The translations under genes and the position numbers were made by a program. A stretch of DNA of 7,052 nucleotides, taken from assembly GCA_023301545.1 (NCBI GenBank), contig JALZUI010000013.1, forward strand, positions 1 to 7,052. Reading direction: 5' to 3'. Below are positions 1 to 6,097 of this stretch, one piece after another. Numbering within the stretch: the stretch's first letter is position 1; each line of letters starts with the position of its first letter. Under the pieces are notes generated by a model. It was given only the letters and a program-made list of their open reading frames with translations. It was not told where the DNA came from and did not search any database. Origin of the DNA: Akkermansiaceae bacterium (lineage in GTDB: Bacteria; Verrucomicrobiota; Verrucomicrobiia; Verrucomicrobiales; Akkermansiaceae).

Positions 1-1167
1 CCTAAGAACTGGCAATATGCAGATGGTGAGCCGAATGACAAAATTTCTGCACGGACTCCTTTTGGGCAACGTATTCAAATCAAAACCCCTACTAGGTACC
101 AGATTGAGCAACATAAGGATTCAGCAGGTTCGATCGATAAGGCGTATAGAGAAAAGCTGGCGACTTTACGTGAACAATACCGTATAGCACAAAAAGAGTT
201 AGAAGAGTCTAAGGGGCAAGGGCTTCGCTACTATGGAGAGTGGTTAACCTCGGACGAGACTCCTCAGTTTGCTTATACGATCTCAGCACGTATGTGGGAG
301 CGTGTGATGGGGTTCTCGCTTACGGAGACTCTAGGAGTCTATGAGACGGCGGCGGGGAGCGATTATCCCGAACTGTGGCAGTATCTAGCGGCCTTGATGA
401 AGGAATATAATTACGACCTTAAACGTTTTCAGCGTACTTTAGCCTCGACCCAAGCCTTCCAAGCTAAGACTCATCTTCGTGGCGAGAATCCCTCAGCGGC
501 AGAGAAGTTGATTGGGCGCTCGGTGCAGCGAATTTCTGCTGAGCAAGCTTGGGACTCGCTCTTGGTTCTCGCTAGCGAAGACCCTGATTCGCTCCCTAAG
601 CGTAAGCGCAAAACGAATTTAATCTTTAAAGGGTATGACCTAGGACCGATCAAAGAAATTTTATCTGAAATAGAATCAATGGGTAAGGAGGAGTATACCG
701 AGTATCTGAAATTCACTTACCGAAAAATTGCGGAAGGGGATTTCCCTCGTGTTAATGATACTAAAAACAAAGAGGGATGGATCTTACGAAACATGCGCCG
801 CGCCTCGGAGCTTTCTTCGCCGATCAAGAAAGGGCATTTCCTCTATACCTTTGGGCAATCTAGCCGAGCGGTAACAGATGATAGCACCAAGGAGGGTTCG
901 GTCTCACAGGCCCTGATGATGTATAATGGAGTAGTACAAAGCGAAATCGTGTATAACTCTAAGGCGTTTATATATCAGCAATTATTAAAGGCAAAAGAGC
1001 CTGAGGAGGCGATAGCAATTCTCTTTCAAACGATTTTAACGCGTTCTGCAACTGATGAGGAACAAGCTGCCTGTATGCAGGAAATCGATGAGAGCGGTAA
1101 GAGAAAGGGCTACAAAAATGTGATTTCAGCCCTCTTGAGTTCCCAGGAATTTCTCTTTGCCCTCTAA
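1..1167 (+). CDS. DUF1549/DUF1553 domain protein (PSD1 type), 5' end missing
   Basis: The frame is open from the first base, so the start lies upstream; 388 residues are visible, ending at TAA 1165-1167. The visible part corresponds to the C-terminal DUF1553 (PSD1) domain. Residues about 84-145 carry the characteristic block: a TPQFAYTISARMWERVMG-type segment (NP.FAR...NR.W in the family), then YPELWQYLA and YDLKRFQRTLAST.AFQ. The C-terminus has LTRSATDEEQ and ends ISALLSSQEFLFAL, the usual family ending. Residues about 45-76 are charged and probably a short coiled coil. Family members are large exported proteins, often with an N-terminal cytochrome-c-like domain and DUF1549, paired with a DUF1501 protein as here. 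Their biochemical role is not settled; links to polysaccharide or sulfated-polymer degradation and to electron transfer are proposals. The next gene follows immediately, so the two are probably cotranscribed. Confidence 0.88.
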   Translation, partial: PKNWQYADGEPNDKISARTPFGQRIQIKTPTRYQIEQHKDSAGSIDKAYREKLATLREQYRIAQKELEESKGQGLRYYGEWLTSDETPQFAYTISARMWERVMGFSLTETLGVYETAAGSDYPELWQYLAALMKEYNYDLKRFQRTLASTQAFQAKTHLRGENPSAAEKLIGRSVQRISAEQAWDSLLVLASEDPDSLPKRKRKTNLIFKGYDLGPIKEILSEIESMGKEEYTEYLKFTYRKIAEGDFPRVNDTKNKEGWILRNMRRASELSSPIKKGHFLYTFGQSSRAVTDDSTKEGSVSQALMMYNGVVQSEIVYNSKAFIYQQLLKAKEPEEAIAILFQTILTRSATDEEQAACMQEIDESGKRKGYKNVISALLSSQEFLFAL

Positions 1168-1189
1168 CCCTACGCCCCCACAAAAAACC

Positions 1190-2503
1190 ATGAGATACAA
1201 CAGCCAAGATGAAATTACACGGAGGCAGTTTTTGCTTCAGAACGCTCACGCTTACCTCGGAGTTTCCCTTTTGCCGATGCTTGGGGGAACGGTTGCCTCG
1301 GAAGCGGTGGCGGCCTCGGTCGAAGGAGGTCGTAAGCCGGCTAAGTCTGTAATTTTTCTAAATATGGCGGGAGGGATGTCACATCTAGATACCTTTGACC
1401 TTAAGCTTGGGAATCAAGAGGTTAGTGGGCCGATTGAAGGTCTGAAGACTCCTATAGATGGCTACTTTGTCTCACAATACCTGCCTCATACCGCTAAGGT
1501 TATGGATCGCTTTACCGTTATTAATTCGATGAACTCAAAGATCGGTGCGCACGAGCAGGCGCAGTATTTGGTTCATAAGAGTTACACTCCCCGTGGAACA
1601 ATCGTGCACCCTTCTGTCGGAGCCTGGGTTTCTCGTCTTACTCCAAGGCTTAACGAGACCTTACCTCCCTACATTTCAATAGCAGGGAGCGCTTCGAATT
1701 CGGGCGCTGGTTGGATGGGGGCTAAGCATTCAGCTGCGCTCATAGGTGATCCTAAAAAGGGTCTAGCAGATACAGAGATGAGTAGTAGGATGAGTAAGGA
1801 AGACTTTGATCGCCGCCTTAAGTTGGCCGACATGCTGAATACTAAATTCCACCAAGAATACGCCACGCAGGAGGTGAAAAGTTACCACTCTGTTTTTGAT
1901 GAGGCGACTAAGGTAATGGAATCGGAAGACTTAGAGGCTTTTGATCTTGGACAAGAAACGCAAAAAACTAGAGAGGCTTATGGCGCGGATCGTTTCGGGC
2001 AAGGCTGTCTCTTGGCGCGAAGACTTGTTGAAGCTGAGGTTCGCTTCATTGAGGTTACTCTAGGTGGATGGGATACCCACTATAACAACTTCGACGGGGT
2101 TGCTAAGCAATGCCTTAAACTAGATCAAACTCTAGCGACTTTGATCACGGATCTGGAGCAACGAGGGCTTTTGGATTCGACCCTAGTAGTCCTGGCGACT
2201 GAGTTTGGGAGAAGTCCTCGGATCCAAAAAGAGAACAGTAACGGACGTGGACACCACCCAGGTGCGTTTAGTTATCTGATGGCTGGAGGGGGAGTGAAAG
2301 GGGGCTTTGTGTATGGTAAATCTGATAAAAACGGACGCGCGGCGATTGAAAAGCCTGTTAGTATTTACGACTTCAATTCGACAATCGGATACGCTCTAGG
2401 AATCGACCATGCGGAGATCCACCATTCTCCAAGCAAGCGACCTTTCCGTCTGGCGGGTCCAGACAAGGAAGAGGGCGCGCCGGTCACTGAAATTTTCACC
2501 TAG
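1190..2503 (+). CDS. DUF1501 family protein with Tat signal
   Basis: A 437-residue protein of the DUF1501 family, which belongs to the alkaline phosphatase/sulfatase fold clan; exact substrates are unknown. A twin-arginine signal TRRQFLL lies at residues 10-16, followed by a hydrophobic stretch to about residue 40, so export in folded form is expected. Clan-type putative metal-site motifs are visible: HLDTFD (65-70), GGWDTH (292-297), ATEFGRSP (336-343) and GRGHHPGAF (352-360). MAGGG and FVYGKSD follow, as in typical members. Length is normal and no residue looks damaged. The ATG at 1190 gives a normal Tat N-region. An in-frame TTG at 1157, overlapping the upstream stop by 11 bases and 7 bases after an AGGAA, would add 11 residues and cannot be excluded. 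It follows a DUF1553 gene, its usual partner. Confidence 0.92.
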   Translation: MRYNSQDEITRRQFLLQNAHAYLGVSLLPMLGGTVASEAVAASVEGGRKPAKSVIFLNMAGGMSHLDTFDLKLGNQEVSGPIEGLKTPIDGYFVSQYLPHTAKVMDRFTVINSMNSKIGAHEQAQYLVHKSYTPRGTIVHPSVGAWVSRLTPRLNETLPPYISIAGSASNSGAGWMGAKHSAALIGDPKKGLADTEMSSRMSKEDFDRRLKLADMLNTKFHQEYATQEVKSYHSVFDEATKVMESEDLEAFDLGQETQKTREAYGADRFGQGCLLARRLVEAEVRFIEVTLGGWDTHYNNFDGVAKQCLKLDQTLATLITDLEQRGLLDSTLVVLATEFGRSPRIQKENSNGRGHHPGAFSYLMAGGGVKGGFVYGKSDKNGRAAIEKPVSIYDFNSTIGYALGIDHAEIHHSPSKRPFRLAGPDKEEGAPVTEIFT

Positions 2504-2544
2504 AAGAGGATTTATTTTTCAATATTATCTAAAAGGTCTTCTAG
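2500..2544. repeat. 8-bp inverted repeat across the convergent gene ends
   Basis: CTAGAAGA (2500-2507) and TCTTCTAG (2537-2544) are perfect inverted copies separated by 29 bases. They span the 8-base gap between the stop of the DUF1501 gene and the stop of the thioredoxin gene on the other strand. The intervening sequence is AT-rich (TTTATTTTTC). It could act as a weak bidirectional stop signal, but the loop is long for an intrinsic terminator and the match may be chance. Confidence 0.25.
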
Positions 2545-3255
2545 TGCGGTCATGGCAATTTCAGGTCCTTGATATTTGCCGTCCTTGTAGGATTGCTCGA
2601 TGACATTCCCTTCGGTATCCGTAAGGATTGTATTGGGGATTCCTCCTCCTTTAAGCCGATGCTTCGAACTGAATTTGGAAAGACTCTTTAACTTTATATG
2701 GGGCCATTCCATTTTTTTATCTTCCGCGTATTTGAGCATTGCTGATTGATTTTTGTCAGAACTGACTAGAATGATTTCAAAAGCATCAGGATACTTGGAT
2801 TTGTATCGTTTGTAGAATTTCACTAATGAGGGAGTGAACTTTTGGCAAGGAGGACACCATGAAGCTGTTTTGTAGAAGAGGTAGTATTTGGTTGGAGACT
2901 TATACTCCTCGACATCCGAGAATTCTTTTCGGTCAAGAGCGATAAGGTTGTCTTTTAAGAACTCGTAGTAAATGTCATTGGAAGCAACTTCATCATCTTG
3001 CGCTTCTTCCTCCACTTGTGTAGATTTGAATTCTTCTAGGCGAGGAAGTTCTTTCGCGTCCAGTTGGGAGGCTTTAAGGGTCACCATCTTGCCGTTAGCC
3101 ATCTTGAACTCACCTACAAGTTCTCCGCTAACCTCAGTTACATTGATGAGTTCGAAAGAGGCACTACGACCGTCTTGAGCAGTCCAAGAGGAAACCTTGG
3201 CGGTTGATAGTTGCAGCGAAAGAGCAAGAAGAGCTAGGGGGAGTGTAGTTTTCAT
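2512..3255 (-). CDS. Secreted TlpA/nucleoredoxin-like thioredoxin with SHD1-like N-terminal module
   Basis: A 247-residue protein. The start at ATG 3255 is chosen because it places a Sec signal peptide at the N-terminus (MKTTLPLALLALSLQLSTA, likely cleaved near residue 19); a TTG at 3303 would put 16 odd residues before it. Residues about 20-75 (SSWTAQDGRSASFELI ... GKMVTLKASQLDAKEL) resemble the SHD1-like domain common in secreted Planctomycetota/Verrucomicrobiota proteins. An acidic linker follows (about 76-95). Residues about 120-247 form a thioredoxin fold of TlpA/Thioredoxin_8 type: FYKTASWCPPC with redox cysteines 134 and 137, ILVSSDKN, and the cis-proline loop GGGIPNTIL (Pro207). It probably reduces or rearranges disulfides of exported proteins; the target is unknown. 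It is convergent with the DUF1501 gene and divergent from the TPR/bactofilin cluster. No clear ribosome-binding site is visible. Confidence 0.88.
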   Translation of the reverse strand: MKTTLPLALLALSLQLSTAKVSSWTAQDGRSASFELINVTEVSGELVGEFKMANGKMVTLKASQLDAKELPRLEEFKSTQVEEEAQDDEVASNDIYYEFLKDNLIALDRKEFSDVEEYKSPTKYYLFYKTASWCPPCQKFTPSLVKFYKRYKSKYPDAFEIILVSSDKNQSAMLKYAEDKKMEWPHIKLKSLSKFSSKHRLKGGGIPNTILTDTEGNVIEQSYKDGKYQGPEIAMTALEDLLDNIEK

Positions 3256-3259
3256 GTTG

Positions 3260-3307
3260 AGAATTGCTATCTTATTTAATGCAGATACTTCAATGGCTAG
3301 CAATTCT
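3260..3307. repeat. Perfect 10-bp inverted repeat upstream of the thioredoxin gene
   Basis: AGAATTGCTA (3260-3269) and TAGCAATTCT (3298-3307) are exact inverted copies separated by 28 bases. One arm begins 5 bases before the thioredoxin start codon. The repeat lies wholly in the presumed leader or promoter of the minus-strand gene. It could be an operator with two half-sites or a hairpin in the leader RNA. Function is inference. Confidence 0.4.
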
Positions 3308-3338
3308 ATATTACGATGAAGTCACTTTTCGATGAAGT
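3308..3338 (-). promoter_or_regulatory. Candidate promoter area and 9-bp direct repeat upstream of the thioredoxin gene
   Basis: On the minus strand TAATAT (3313-3308) could be a -10 box about 50 bases before the thioredoxin ATG. No good -35 hexamer is seen 17 bases away (TTCATC). The same stretch holds two copies of CGATGAAGT (plus strand 3314-3322 and 3330-3338) exactly 16 bases apart, which would place a repeat unit over the spacer and over the -35 position. They could bind a regulator. The call rests on pattern only. Confidence 0.2.
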
Positions 3339-3390
3339 GGACTTGGTTGAACTAAGTTAAAAACCTTAAGTTATTTGAGTTCATTATCAG

Positions 3391-3400
3391 AGATTAATCT
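3391..3400. promoter_or_regulatory. 10-bp palindrome AGATTAATCT
   Basis: A perfect palindrome in the AT-rich divergent intergenic region, about 20 bases upstream of the candidate promoter of the TPR/bactofilin cluster. It shares the GATTA/TAATC half-site with the palindrome at 3463-3474; the two centres are 73 bases apart, close to seven helical turns. It is a candidate operator, though short AT-rich palindromes also occur by chance. Confidence 0.25.
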
Positions 3401-3416
3401 TATTTTAAATGACGTT

Positions 3417-3444
3417 TTGGTCTCTTCTATTCGGCGAATAATAT
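3417..3444 (+). promoter_or_regulatory. Candidate sigma-70-like promoter for the TPR/bactofilin cluster
   Basis: TTGGTC (3417-3422) and TAATAT (3439-3444) are spaced by 16 bases. The -35 matches only the first three consensus bases, so this rests mainly on the -10 and on position. Transcription from about 3451 would give a leader of about 80 bases before ATG 3534, containing the 12-bp palindrome and the small upstream frame. TATAAG at 3442-3447 is an alternative -10. Confidence 0.25.
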
Positions 3445-3462
3445 AAGTATTCTTTTTTTAAC

Positions 3463-3474
3463 GATTAGCTAATC
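3463..3474. promoter_or_regulatory. 12-bp perfect palindrome GATTAGCTAATC
   Basis: A perfect 12-base palindrome located just downstream of the candidate -10 box of the TPR/bactofilin cluster, one base before the ATG of a small upstream frame (3476). A repressor bound here would block transcription start or early elongation; as RNA it could only form a small hairpin. It shares half-site GATTA with 3391-3400. Operator function is inference. Confidence 0.3.
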
Positions 3475-3475
3475 A

Positions 3476-3541
3476 ATGATTGACGCGGAGATGCTTTTTC
3501 TGCAAATTCTGGATTCTCACTCTAGTAATTCAAATGTCTGA
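3476..3541 (+). CDS. Possible 21-codon upstream leader frame
   Basis: An ATG-started frame of 21 codons (MIDAEMLFLQILDSHSSNSNV) whose stop TGA (3539-3541) overlaps the second and third codons of the TPR gene, which starts at ATG 3534. That arrangement allows translational coupling by re-initiation. There is no recognisable ribosome-binding site before it and no known family, so it may be chance. It lies right after a 12-bp palindrome. Confidence 0.15.
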   Translation: MIDAEMLFLQILDSHSSNSNV

Positions 3542-4325
3542 AAACGAAGAAAATAACGCAACGCTTCTCGGCGAAATCGAACAAGGCCCCTCTAAATTCG
3601 AACAGTTCCTAGAACGTAACCAAAAGAAGCTTATGGTTTTAGGTGTCGCTCTAGCTCTCGGAGTAGCTGGTTACATTGTTTTCGATGGAATGGGTAAAAA
3701 CAAAGGGTTAGCAGCTAGTGCAGACTTTATTGATGCGCACTCTGCTTCTGAACTACAAGACGTTGTAGCATCTCAACAAGGGACGCCTGCTGCAGGTTCC
3801 GCTCTCTTAACCTTGGCTAACACTCAATGGAGCGCTGGCGAGAAGGCCGCTTCGATCGAATCTTTAGAGAGCTTTATTAGCGACTACAGTGAGCATGATG
3901 CATATTCTGCGGCTCTTATTAGCCTGTCTACTAAATTGATTAGTGAAGGGAAGTCAGATGAAGTGAAGACTTACCTAGATGAGGTAATTGAAATTGAGGA
4001 TGGCTGCTTCGCTCCTATTGCTAAAAATCTACAAGCGGAAATCGCACTTCACAGCGGAAACACAGAAGAAGCAGTTAGTATTCTCGAAGGTCTAGAGAGT
4101 ATGGGTGGTCAAGAGTTAGGTAACCTTCAAGGTCTTGTGAACCGTAATCTACAACTAGCGAAGTCTCCTGTGCCTACGAAATCCGCTTCTATGGCTGCTC
4201 CTGAGGTTTCAGAAACGTCAGAGCCAGTTACCCAGCCTACTATCGAAGCAGTTCAACAAGCAATCCAAGAAGTAGTGACGCCAGCTGTAGATACGGTGAT
4301 AGAAACCGCGCCTGAATCTAACTGA
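3534..4325 (+). CDS. Membrane-anchored TPR-like protein (YfgM/TPR_21 type)
   Basis: A 263-residue protein with a cytoplasmic N-terminus (1-32, including FEQFLERNQKK), one transmembrane segment (LMVLGVALALGVAGYIVF, 33-50) and an extracytoplasmic domain. Residues about 58-205 are helical with TPR-like pairs (ALLTLANTQWSAGEKAASIESL, AALISLSTKLISEGK.DEVKTYL, LQAEIALHSGNTEEAVSIL). This order matches the YfgM/TPR_21 family, whose E. coli member is an ancillary inner-membrane protein of the secretion machinery. The tail (210-263) is low-complexity, rich in Ser, Pro, Glu and Thr. The ATG at 3534 is preferred to an in-frame TTG at 3480, which would add a hydrophobic Cys/Trp-rich extension before the charged N-terminus. 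It leads a same-strand cluster with two bactofilins (61-base gap to the next), so it may anchor or scaffold them at the membrane. That role is inference. Confidence 0.8.
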   Translation: MSENEENNATLLGEIEQGPSKFEQFLERNQKKLMVLGVALALGVAGYIVFDGMGKNKGLAASADFIDAHSASELQDVVASQQGTPAAGSALLTLANTQWSAGEKAASIESLESFISDYSEHDAYSAALISLSTKLISEGKSDEVKTYLDEVIEIEDGCFAPIAKNLQAEIALHSGNTEEAVSILEGLESMGGQELGNLQGLVNRNLQLAKSPVPTKSASMAAPEVSETSEPVTQPTIEAVQQAIQEVVTPAVDTVIETAPESN

Positions 4326-4386
4326 AATCAAACTTGTAATTTACCCTTCTTTTAAATAAAATTTTTCTTAACAACTTAAAAAACTA

Positions 4387-4965
4387 ATGAATATTTTCTC
4401 AAAACCAGATCAGCAGTCTAACCCAGAAGTAGAACCTGTGAAGCCTGCATACCAAGCCGCGCCAGCGCCTAGTGCACAAGCTCAACCTACCAGTCAACAA
4501 CAAGCGTCGGCCTCAGAGCCTAGAGCCGCTTCTGTTGGCAGTAACTTCATCTCAAAAGATGTAGCGATCAATGGTAAGGTCAAGCTCGCTGGTGATATCA
4601 CCATTGACGGTAAGCTTAGCGGTGAGATCATTTCTAAAGGAGTTGTTACGCTCAGTACTAACGCGGTAGTAAAAGCGAATATCTTCGCTTCTAAGATTGT
4701 TATCGCTGGACGTCTAGACGGTGATGCTACAGCTACAGGTAGTGTGGAAGTTCAAAACACGGCAATCGTACAAGGTGATGTGAAAACCGCTTCTCTGAAG
4801 GCTGATCCAGGATCAAGTATTGTGGGTACGTGTCACGTTGGTCCTAATGTGAAGGTTGAGGCACCTAAATCAGCAGTGGCGGCAACTAAGCCAGCTGAGG
4901 CTAAGTCTGCTCAACCACAAGCGAAACCAGCTCAGCAAGCAGCAAAGCCTGTAGCTAAGGCGTAA
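4387..4965 (+). CDS. Bactofilin (polymer-forming cytoskeletal protein)
   Basis: A 192-residue protein with one bactofilin domain (DUF583) at about residues 52-155. The right-handed beta-helix repeats are clear: NFISKDVAINGKVKLAGDI, TIDGKLSGEIISKG, VVKANIFASKIVIAGRLDGD, VEVQNTAIVQGDVKTASL and SSIVGTCHVGP. Bactofilins polymerise without nucleotide into membrane-bound filaments that position cell-wall or envelope proteins. The N-terminus MNIFSK resembles the short membrane-binding peptide (MFSK-like) described for other bactofilins. Both tails are disordered: Ala/Gln/Pro/Ser-rich at 11-50 and Ala/Lys/Pro/Gln-rich and basic at 160-192. Length is normal. The leader is A-rich with no clear ribosome-binding site. 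The gene sits 41 bases before the zinc-ribbon bactofilin, so heteropolymers or co-assembly are plausible. It lacks the M23 peptidase neighbour seen in some bactofilin loci. Confidence 0.93.
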   Translation: MNIFSKPDQQSNPEVEPVKPAYQAAPAPSAQAQPTSQQQASASEPRAASVGSNFISKDVAINGKVKLAGDITIDGKLSGEIISKGVVTLSTNAVVKANIFASKIVIAGRLDGDATATGSVEVQNTAIVQGDVKTASLKADPGSSIVGTCHVGPNVKVEAPKSAVAATKPAEAKSAQPQAKPAQQAAKPVAKA

Positions 4966-4992
4966 TTTGGTTTTTAACCATAACTGACTTTC

Positions 4993-4997
4993 GGAGG
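4993..4997 (+). promoter_or_regulatory. Ribosome-binding site GGAGG for the zinc-ribbon bactofilin
   Basis: GGAGG (within CGGAGGTAG) ends 9 bases before an ATT codon and 12 bases before an ATC codon in the frame that encodes the first zinc ribbon. It overlaps the region of the in-frame stop TAG at 4998-5000, so translation of this frame must begin after it. It is the strongest Shine-Dalgarno match in the window; most neighbouring genes show none. A small hairpin TGGTT-TTT-AACCA (4968-4980) lies just upstream. Confidence 0.65.
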
Positions 4998-5006
4998 TAG
5001 AGTACG

Positions 5007-6092
5007 ATTATCCCATTATTTAAAAAGGGGAATAATAAGGTTTCCATAGAGTGTCCTAAGTGCGGTAACGCGCAAGAGGAATCTAAACTTGCGGTTTCTT
5101 CTAATTGTAACTCCTGCGGTCAGTACTTTAAAATTTCAAAGGGTAAGGCCATCGCTGTTATAAGCGATGACTCTGGCCCTTCTTTTTTGAGTTCAACTAG
5201 CGACGAGGATTCAGGCTCACCAGATGAGGTCGCTGAGCAGGCGAAGCCTGTTGAGTTAAAAGAGCCCGTTGTTTCGGAAAAGAGTAAGCCCGTTAAGGTT
5301 GAGTCTGAGAAAGCGGAGCTGAAGCCCTCGCCAATAGAAGTCGAATCAAAACAGGGATTCCAAGAAGATCTTTTTGAGACGGCTCCTCCAGCTTCCAATG
5401 TGGAAGAGGTTGAAGTTGGCGAGTTGGGAGGGCTTGAAGATGCCTATGATACTGTTGATCGCCGCAGCAAAAAAGACGATTACGAAGAAGGCGAAGTATC
5501 AGAGCGTTTTAAAGGGTCAGAGCGCGCTAATCGCTATTACAGTTATAAGGGGAAAGCTCGTGATAAACAAGTAGAGTGCTACGAGTGCTTTAAAACGCAC
5601 AACATTGTTAAGGATGCAACCTCCTCGATGTGTCCCAATTGTGGTACGTACATCTCGTTAAAAGATCATAAAATTGAAAATTACTGGACTAGTGCGATCC
5701 AGACTAGAGGGAACGTCCGAGTTACGAAAAAGGCAAACGTAAAGAATGTAAGCGTCTTTTGTAATGACCTCTTAGTTGAAGGCGCTTTTAACGCCACGGT
5801 TGACTGTTCCGGTGAATTTACAGTTAAGACTAATACGAAAATCTCAGGTAAAGTTAACTGCATGAAGCTTATCGTAGCTCAAGGGGTTACCGTTGAATTT
5901 GAGCGTCCTATTAAAGCTTTTGAAGCTGAGATTAATGGCAAAGTCGTTGGTGACTTCTTGGACGCGGAGAAGATACAGATAGCTAAAAAAGGCTCACTGA
6001 CAGGGACTTTGCATACAAAGGTATTAGAAGTGGTCAAGGGCGGGGTGCAGATCGGTCCTGCTAAAATTGGTCAAGAAGAAGAGGGCGCTTAA
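5007..6092 (+). CDS. Zinc-ribbon bactofilin with non-canonical ATT/ATC start
   Basis: A protein of 361 residues if started at ATT 5007, or 360 at ATC 5010 (MPLFKKGNNK). The frame has no ATG, GTG or TTG between its opening at 5001 and TTG 5187, yet this part encodes a good zinc ribbon, so a start at 5187 would lose a domain. Numbering from 5007: ribbon 1 has Cys16, 19, 34 and 37 (CPKC-x14-CNSC). Residues about 55-170 are an acidic Glu/Lys/Pro/Val-rich linker, then a basic YKGKARDK patch. Ribbon 2 has Cys191, 194, 209 and 212 (CYEC-x14-CPNC). Residues about 228-355 are a bactofilin-type beta-helix (RGNVRVTKKANVKN, LLVEGAFNATVDCSG, SGKVNCMKLIV, EINGKVVGDFLDAEKIQI, GSLTGTLHTKVLEVVKGG). It probably co-assembles with the bactofilin upstream and uses its ribbons to bind a protein or nucleic acid. 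The partner cannot be read from sequence. A base error turning ATG into ATC is an alternative. Confidence 0.82.
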   Translation: MIPLFKKGNNKVSIECPKCGNAQEESKLAVSSNCNSCGQYFKISKGKAIAVISDDSGPSFLSSTSDEDSGSPDEVAEQAKPVELKEPVVSEKSKPVKVESEKAELKPSPIEVESKQGFQEDLFETAPPASNVEEVEVGELGGLEDAYDTVDRRSKKDDYEEGEVSERFKGSERANRYYSYKGKARDKQVECYECFKTHNIVKDATSSMCPNCGTYISLKDHKIENYWTSAIQTRGNVRVTKKANVKNVSVFCNDLLVEGAFNATVDCSGEFTVKTNTKISGKVNCMKLIVAQGVTVEFERPIKAFEAEINGKVVGDFLDAEKIQIAKKGSLTGTLHTKVLEVVKGGVQIGPAKIGQEEEGA

Positions 6093-6097
6093 GCTCC

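Noticed and set aside
471..716. Open frame of 81 codons on the minus strand
   Set aside because: It lies entirely within the well-supported DUF1553 coding region and has no recognisable domain.
968..1249. Open frame of 93 codons on the minus strand across the DUF1553/DUF1501 junction
   Set aside because: It is covered by two strongly supported plus-strand genes, and its product is of low plausibility.
2972..3178. Open frame of 68 codons on the plus strand
   Set aside because: It is antisense to the SHD1-like part of the thioredoxin gene, Ser/Leu-rich and without motifs.
3256..3533. Possible RNA gene, tRNA or CRISPR repeat in the divergent gap
   Set aside because: No cloverleaf, no array of spaced repeats and no stable long hairpin were found; only short palindromes and repeats are present.
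5120..5398. Open frame of 92 codons on the minus strand
   Set aside because: It lies opposite the acidic linker of the zinc-ribbon bactofilin; its Ser-rich product is the antisense shadow of Glu/Lys-rich codons and it resembles no family.
5374..5574. Open frame of 66 codons on the plus strand
   Set aside because: It is an out-of-frame shadow inside the zinc-ribbon bactofilin linker.
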